Source: Cytophagales bacterium
GTDB taxonomy: Bacteria > Bacteroidota > Bacteroidia > Cytophagales > Spirosomataceae
Reading direction: 5' to 3'
DNA: 64,000 nt
Assembly: GCA_013298025.1 (NCBI GenBank)
Contig: JAAFJE010000011.1
Location: 62,001 to 126,000 of the forward strand
Position numbers and translations under genes: made by a program. Under the pieces are notes generated by a model, which ran no database searches, was not told the origin of the DNA, and saw only the letters and a list, made by a program, of their open reading frames with translations. Positions within the stretch are counted from its first letter, which is position 1. The number at the start of each line of letters is the position of its first letter. Positions 61,504-64,000 of this stretch are shown here, in pieces.

Positions 61504-62970
61504 CTATTGTTTTTTGGATTGATATGTTTGAATAGAACTGATAAGGTTGGCTAAACCTTGGGTATAATTTTCAGGGCTTAAATCGCCTCTATTTTTGTTT
61601 TGAAATGCTGCAATAATGGAATCATAATTATTTTTCAACTGCAACAAACGCCTACGTTGTGGCTCTAAATCTTCGGTGCTGGCATCATTTTCTAGTCGTT
61701 TGGTCATTTCATCTCTGAGTGCCTTTAGTTTGGCGTCGAATATGCTCATGGCTCGTTGTCTAAACAAAAGGGTATCGGTCAAAGAAGCATCTAGCGTACA
61801 AGGCAATACGACTTTTCCCGTTACTTCAGCCACGTTGAATGCCGTAATAGATTCTTGTGCCACCCAAGCAGAAGTAAGGAAGTTTTCGGAAATGAGTTGT
61901 AAGATAAAATCGGCTTGTGCAATACTTTCATTGATAAAACGAGGTATTTCAAAACCAATGGGATTATCGGTATCAATAATAACGTTTATACCGTATTGTG
62001 CCAAGGCAGCTTTGATGTTGAGGGCTGTAGAGGCATCGGCATGGTTATAAGAAATAAAGACTGTAGCATCTATTTTTTGTTTGTCTGAGGTTGCTTGGTA
62101 CAACCATTGTTTGGCTTGGGCATACACAAAAAGCTCGTCTATGAGTTTTGAAGGTTCTTTTTCGTCAAAAACGATACTCAAACGTTTGGTTGCCAGTTTG
62201 GTATCTTGATGCTCTTTGATTTTAGCATAAGCTAAACTCTCTGGATTTTCATTGATGATTTCGTATAAATATTTGACCAATAATTGAATATACCATTTTT
62301 CAACTCTTACTCCCACAAACAAAATTAACTCAGCATCTTTGAGCGAATTAATCACAGGCTCTGGTAATGAAGGTGCTTCTCGAAATAGGTTACGGAAAAA
62401 CTCAAACCAATGGTCAAAGGTAAACGACGCATCACGTGCTTTGATGTCGCCGAGTAGTTTGTAAATCAAGGGTTTTTGTTTGGTAAAGCTAAAATTTATC
62501 GCTTGCACATCGGGCTTATTGATTCTCGAATAGCGACTAAGGTAGAACGCTCTGCCTTTTTTTTCAAAAGTGCGTTCTAAATATGTATCGGGAAGTAAAG
62601 AGATAATAAGAGGAAAACATAACTGAGTAAGCTTTTCAAAGGTCTGTTCCCAACCAATGGCGTGTTCAAAATACCATTGGGCAAATTTGAGTAAATGTTG
62701 GTCATTTTTGTAATTACTCACCCATAGTTTTTCTTTTGAAAAAGCTTCTCCAAATTCAATCAATTTGCTGTTTTCATCGCTGCTAATAGACCTATCAATT
62801 TTTTTATTGATGTAGTATTCATAGGCGAGTTTAAGCGATTCTTCAAAATCACAAGCTTGGTGCGTTCCTAAAATTTCGTGGTCAACCTGACCAATTTCTG
62901 GGCCTAGTACTAAAATACATTTACCCCTGTGAATGGCTTCACTGATGCTAATAATAGTTTCTTCGTTCAT
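61504..62970 (-). CDS. SIR2-like plus TIR domain effector
   Basis: 488 residues from the ATG at 62970 (the frame opens at 63033). N-terminal part, about 15-235, has a SIR2-like layout: IHRGKCILVLGPEIGQ, FPLIISLLPDTYLE, PLIYKLLGDI, LILFVGVRVEKWYIQLL. The sirtuin Asn (TTN-type motif, here SLLPD) and His (LHG, here LLG) are both lost, so it is probably not an active NADase. C-terminal TIR domain, about 299-440: DATVFISYNHADASTALNIK and SENFLTSAWVAQESITAF, with the catalytic-type Glu about 373 in place. Likely consumes NAD on activation. First gene of the operon. Confidence 0.8.
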   Translation of the reverse strand: MNEETIISISEAIHRGKCILVLGPEIGQVDHEILGTHQACDFEESLKLAYEYYINKKIDRSISSDENSKLIEFGEAFSKEKLWVSNYKNDQHLLKFAQWYFEHAIGWEQTFEKLTQLCFPLIISLLPDTYLERTFEKKGRAFYLSRYSRINKPDVQAINFSFTKQKPLIYKLLGDIKARDASFTFDHWFEFFRNLFREAPSLPEPVINSLKDAELILFVGVRVEKWYIQLLVKYLYEIINENPESLAYAKIKEHQDTKLATKRLSIVFDEKEPSKLIDELFVYAQAKQWLYQATSDKQKIDATVFISYNHADASTALNIKAALAQYGINVIIDTDNPIGFEIPRFINESIAQADFILQLISENFLTSAWVAQESITAFNVAEVTGKVVLPCTLDASLTDTLLFRQRAMSIFDAKLKALRDEMTKRLENDASTEDLEPQRRRLLQLKNNYDSIIAAFQNKNRGDLSPENYTQGLANLISSIQTYQSKKQ

Positions 62971-63049
62971 ACTTGCCTTGAGGTTCGGATAGTTTTGGTA
63001 GTAAAAATAGACAAAACCCTTATACTCAGGCAAGCATAAACGAGATAAC

Positions 63050-64000
63050 TTAGTAAACGGTCATCTTACTAGGCTGGGGTGTTCTTAGCCCATGTTGGGC
63101 AAGCATCGCACCTATTTGGTTGAGCATGGCAATAGAGGCTTCTATTTCTTCTTTCCGAATGGCTACGCTTTCGATGTTAAACCCAAACGGTACGCCTTGG
63201 GCGATACAATGAGCGGTGAGTTCGGTGGCAATGTCCATGCACACTTCAACCGAACGTTCGAGGATGCGTTCCGAGGCTAGAAATTCGGCTTTCAATTCGG
63301 CTGGAATATGTATGCCTAGCCATTCCATAAAGCCCAACGTCTTGGGCGAACCACAGGCTGTTAGGGTAAATATCAATGTTGGCAGGGCTTGGTTTTCTTC
63401 TTTACAAGTTGCCACCAAGTCGTCTATCATTTGTTTGGCAAAGGTTACATTGAATACGCATTGCGAAACAAAATAGCTTACACCAGCAGCTACTTTATCC
63501 AAAATCCGACGGTCTTCGTCTTGCAATACGGCATGACGCTCAGGAATCGTAACCGCCCCGATAACAGACTTGTCGCTAAATTGTTCCCAAATCTGATAGG
63601 CTTCTGGCAGGCTTGTCACAGGCACAAAATCGGGTGAAGGTACGCCTACAAATACAGGTGAAAAGCCAGCACCTACAACCGAGTTTAACCAATCTTGTAA
63701 TACTTCCTTGCTAAATTTTCCTGCCGGACGGTAAATGATTTTGGGTACAGCTAAGGTATGCAAGTATGCTTGGGCAAACATCAACGGGTCGTGAGCACTG
63801 ATAAAAGGAAAAGGCCTTGCTTCGCTGGTGCGTGCCGATTCGTCTTGTACGTCGTACACCACAAGGGCATCAATGTCGAGTCCGTGCAAACGAGCCAAGG
63901 TTTTATCGGCTATTTCTGCCATTCGTTCGGGTGTTACTTGTGCTTTAGGAGGAGTAATACCATATAATAAAACGCCTGATGCTCTTGATTTAATCTTGTC
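63050..64000 (-). CDS. Methylenetetrahydrofolate reductase-like protein, 5-prime end cut
   Basis: The minus-strand frame is open from the stop at 63050 to the right edge; an internal ATG at 63922 is not the start, because the upstream codons (SGVLLYGITPPKAQV) match the N-terminal strand of MetF-type TIM barrels. Visible parts: VVYDVQDESARTSEARPFPF, ISAHDPLMFAQAYL, VSQCVFNVTFAKQMIDDLVA and IFTLTACGSPKTLGFMEWLG, consistent with an FAD-dependent methylenetetrahydrofolate reductase family member that reduces methylene-THF for methionine. Divergent from classical MetF, so substrate is uncertain. The TIR/STAND operon begins 79 bases downstream. Confidence 0.8.
   Translation of the reverse strand, partial: DKIKSRASGVLLYGITPPKAQVTPERMAEIADKTLARLHGLDIDALVVYDVQDESARTSEARPFPFISAHDPLMFAQAYLHTLAVPKIIYRPAGKFSKEVLQDWLNSVVGAGFSPVFVGVPSPDFVPVTSLPEAYQIWEQFSDKSVIGAVTIPERHAVLQDEDRRILDKVAAGVSYFVSQCVFNVTFAKQMIDDLVATCKEENQALPTLIFTLTACGSPKTLGFMEWLGIHIPAELKAEFLASERILERSVEVCMDIATELTAHCIAQGVPFGFNIESVAIRKEEIEASIAMLNQIGAMLAQHGLRTPQPSKMTVY

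Noticed and set aside
1-64000. tRNA, rRNA, origin or prophage
   Set aside because: Nothing resembling tRNA cloverleafs, rRNA, DnaA-box clusters or phage structural genes was seen by eye.

Overview
The window reads as a chromosomal segment of a Bacteroidota bacterium, probably order Cytophagales and near the Spirosomaceae (Flectobacillus/Arcicella-like; genus is inference). Evidence: A/T-rich DNA, promoters of the Bacteroidota type (TAnnTTTG, often with an upstream TTG/TTTG), two TonB-dependent receptors with carboxypeptidase-like N-terminal domains, HmuY, LytTR regulators, a SerB-SerA fusion and Gln-terminated signal peptides. No rRNA, tRNA, insertion sequence or CRISPR array was seen. Both ends cut genes: an unknown gene on the left and a MetF-type reductase on the right.

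Layout. 1-1.7 kb: two unknown genes with palindromic non-coding DNA. 1.7-3.9 kb: oligopeptidase B. 3.9-11.7 kb: a complete heme-uptake operon on the minus strand (hmuR-hmuY-hmuT-hmuU-hmuV-hmuS) whose promoter lies between two palindromes. 11.7-20.3 kb: AsmA-like protein, GmhA-type isomerase, two TPM proteins, LemA, a DASH-type cryptochrome/photolyase and an ATP-grasp ligase. 20.4-24.5 kb: a FecA-like receptor with the same palindrome upstream, a VOC protein and an SDR. 24.7-26.8 kb: a Septu-like ATPase/HNH pair. 27-30.4 kb: GMC oxidoreductase with its small partner, plus unknowns. 30.6-31.3 kb: HigBA toxin-antitoxin. 31.6-36.5 kb: serine biosynthesis (serC and a serB-serA fusion) split by an ATPase/TOPRIM-like pair. 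36.6-42.8 kb: a candidate small RNA, a possible nuclease, housekeeping genes, a LytS/LytR pair and Fe-S assembly genes. 42.9-46 kb: a second ATPase/HNH pair and a SMI1/KNR4 gene. 46-56.6 kb: thioredoxin-like protein, an oversized D-Ala-D-Ala ligase homologue, an Rpn nuclease and a sulfur/cysteine group (siroheme dehydrogenase, cysE, cysM) with regulator and aldolase genes. 56.8-63 kb: a three-gene operon of a SIR2-like/TIR protein, a membrane STAND NTPase and an exported WD40 protein. 63 kb to the end: metF-like.

How it fits together. The core genome supplies iron/heme, serine, cysteine and Fe-S metabolism. Between these blocks sit at least four modules typical of anti-phage or conflict systems: two ATPase/HNH pairs, one ATPase/TOPRIM-like pair inside the serine operon, and the TIR/STAND/WD40 operon, plus HigBA. 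The last operon is the strongest candidate for something new. Its NTPase has a transmembrane helix and its WD40 partner a signal peptide, so a periplasmic sensor could signal across the inner membrane to a cytoplasmic TIR enzyme. All functional statements are inferred from sequence read by eye; no database search was run.
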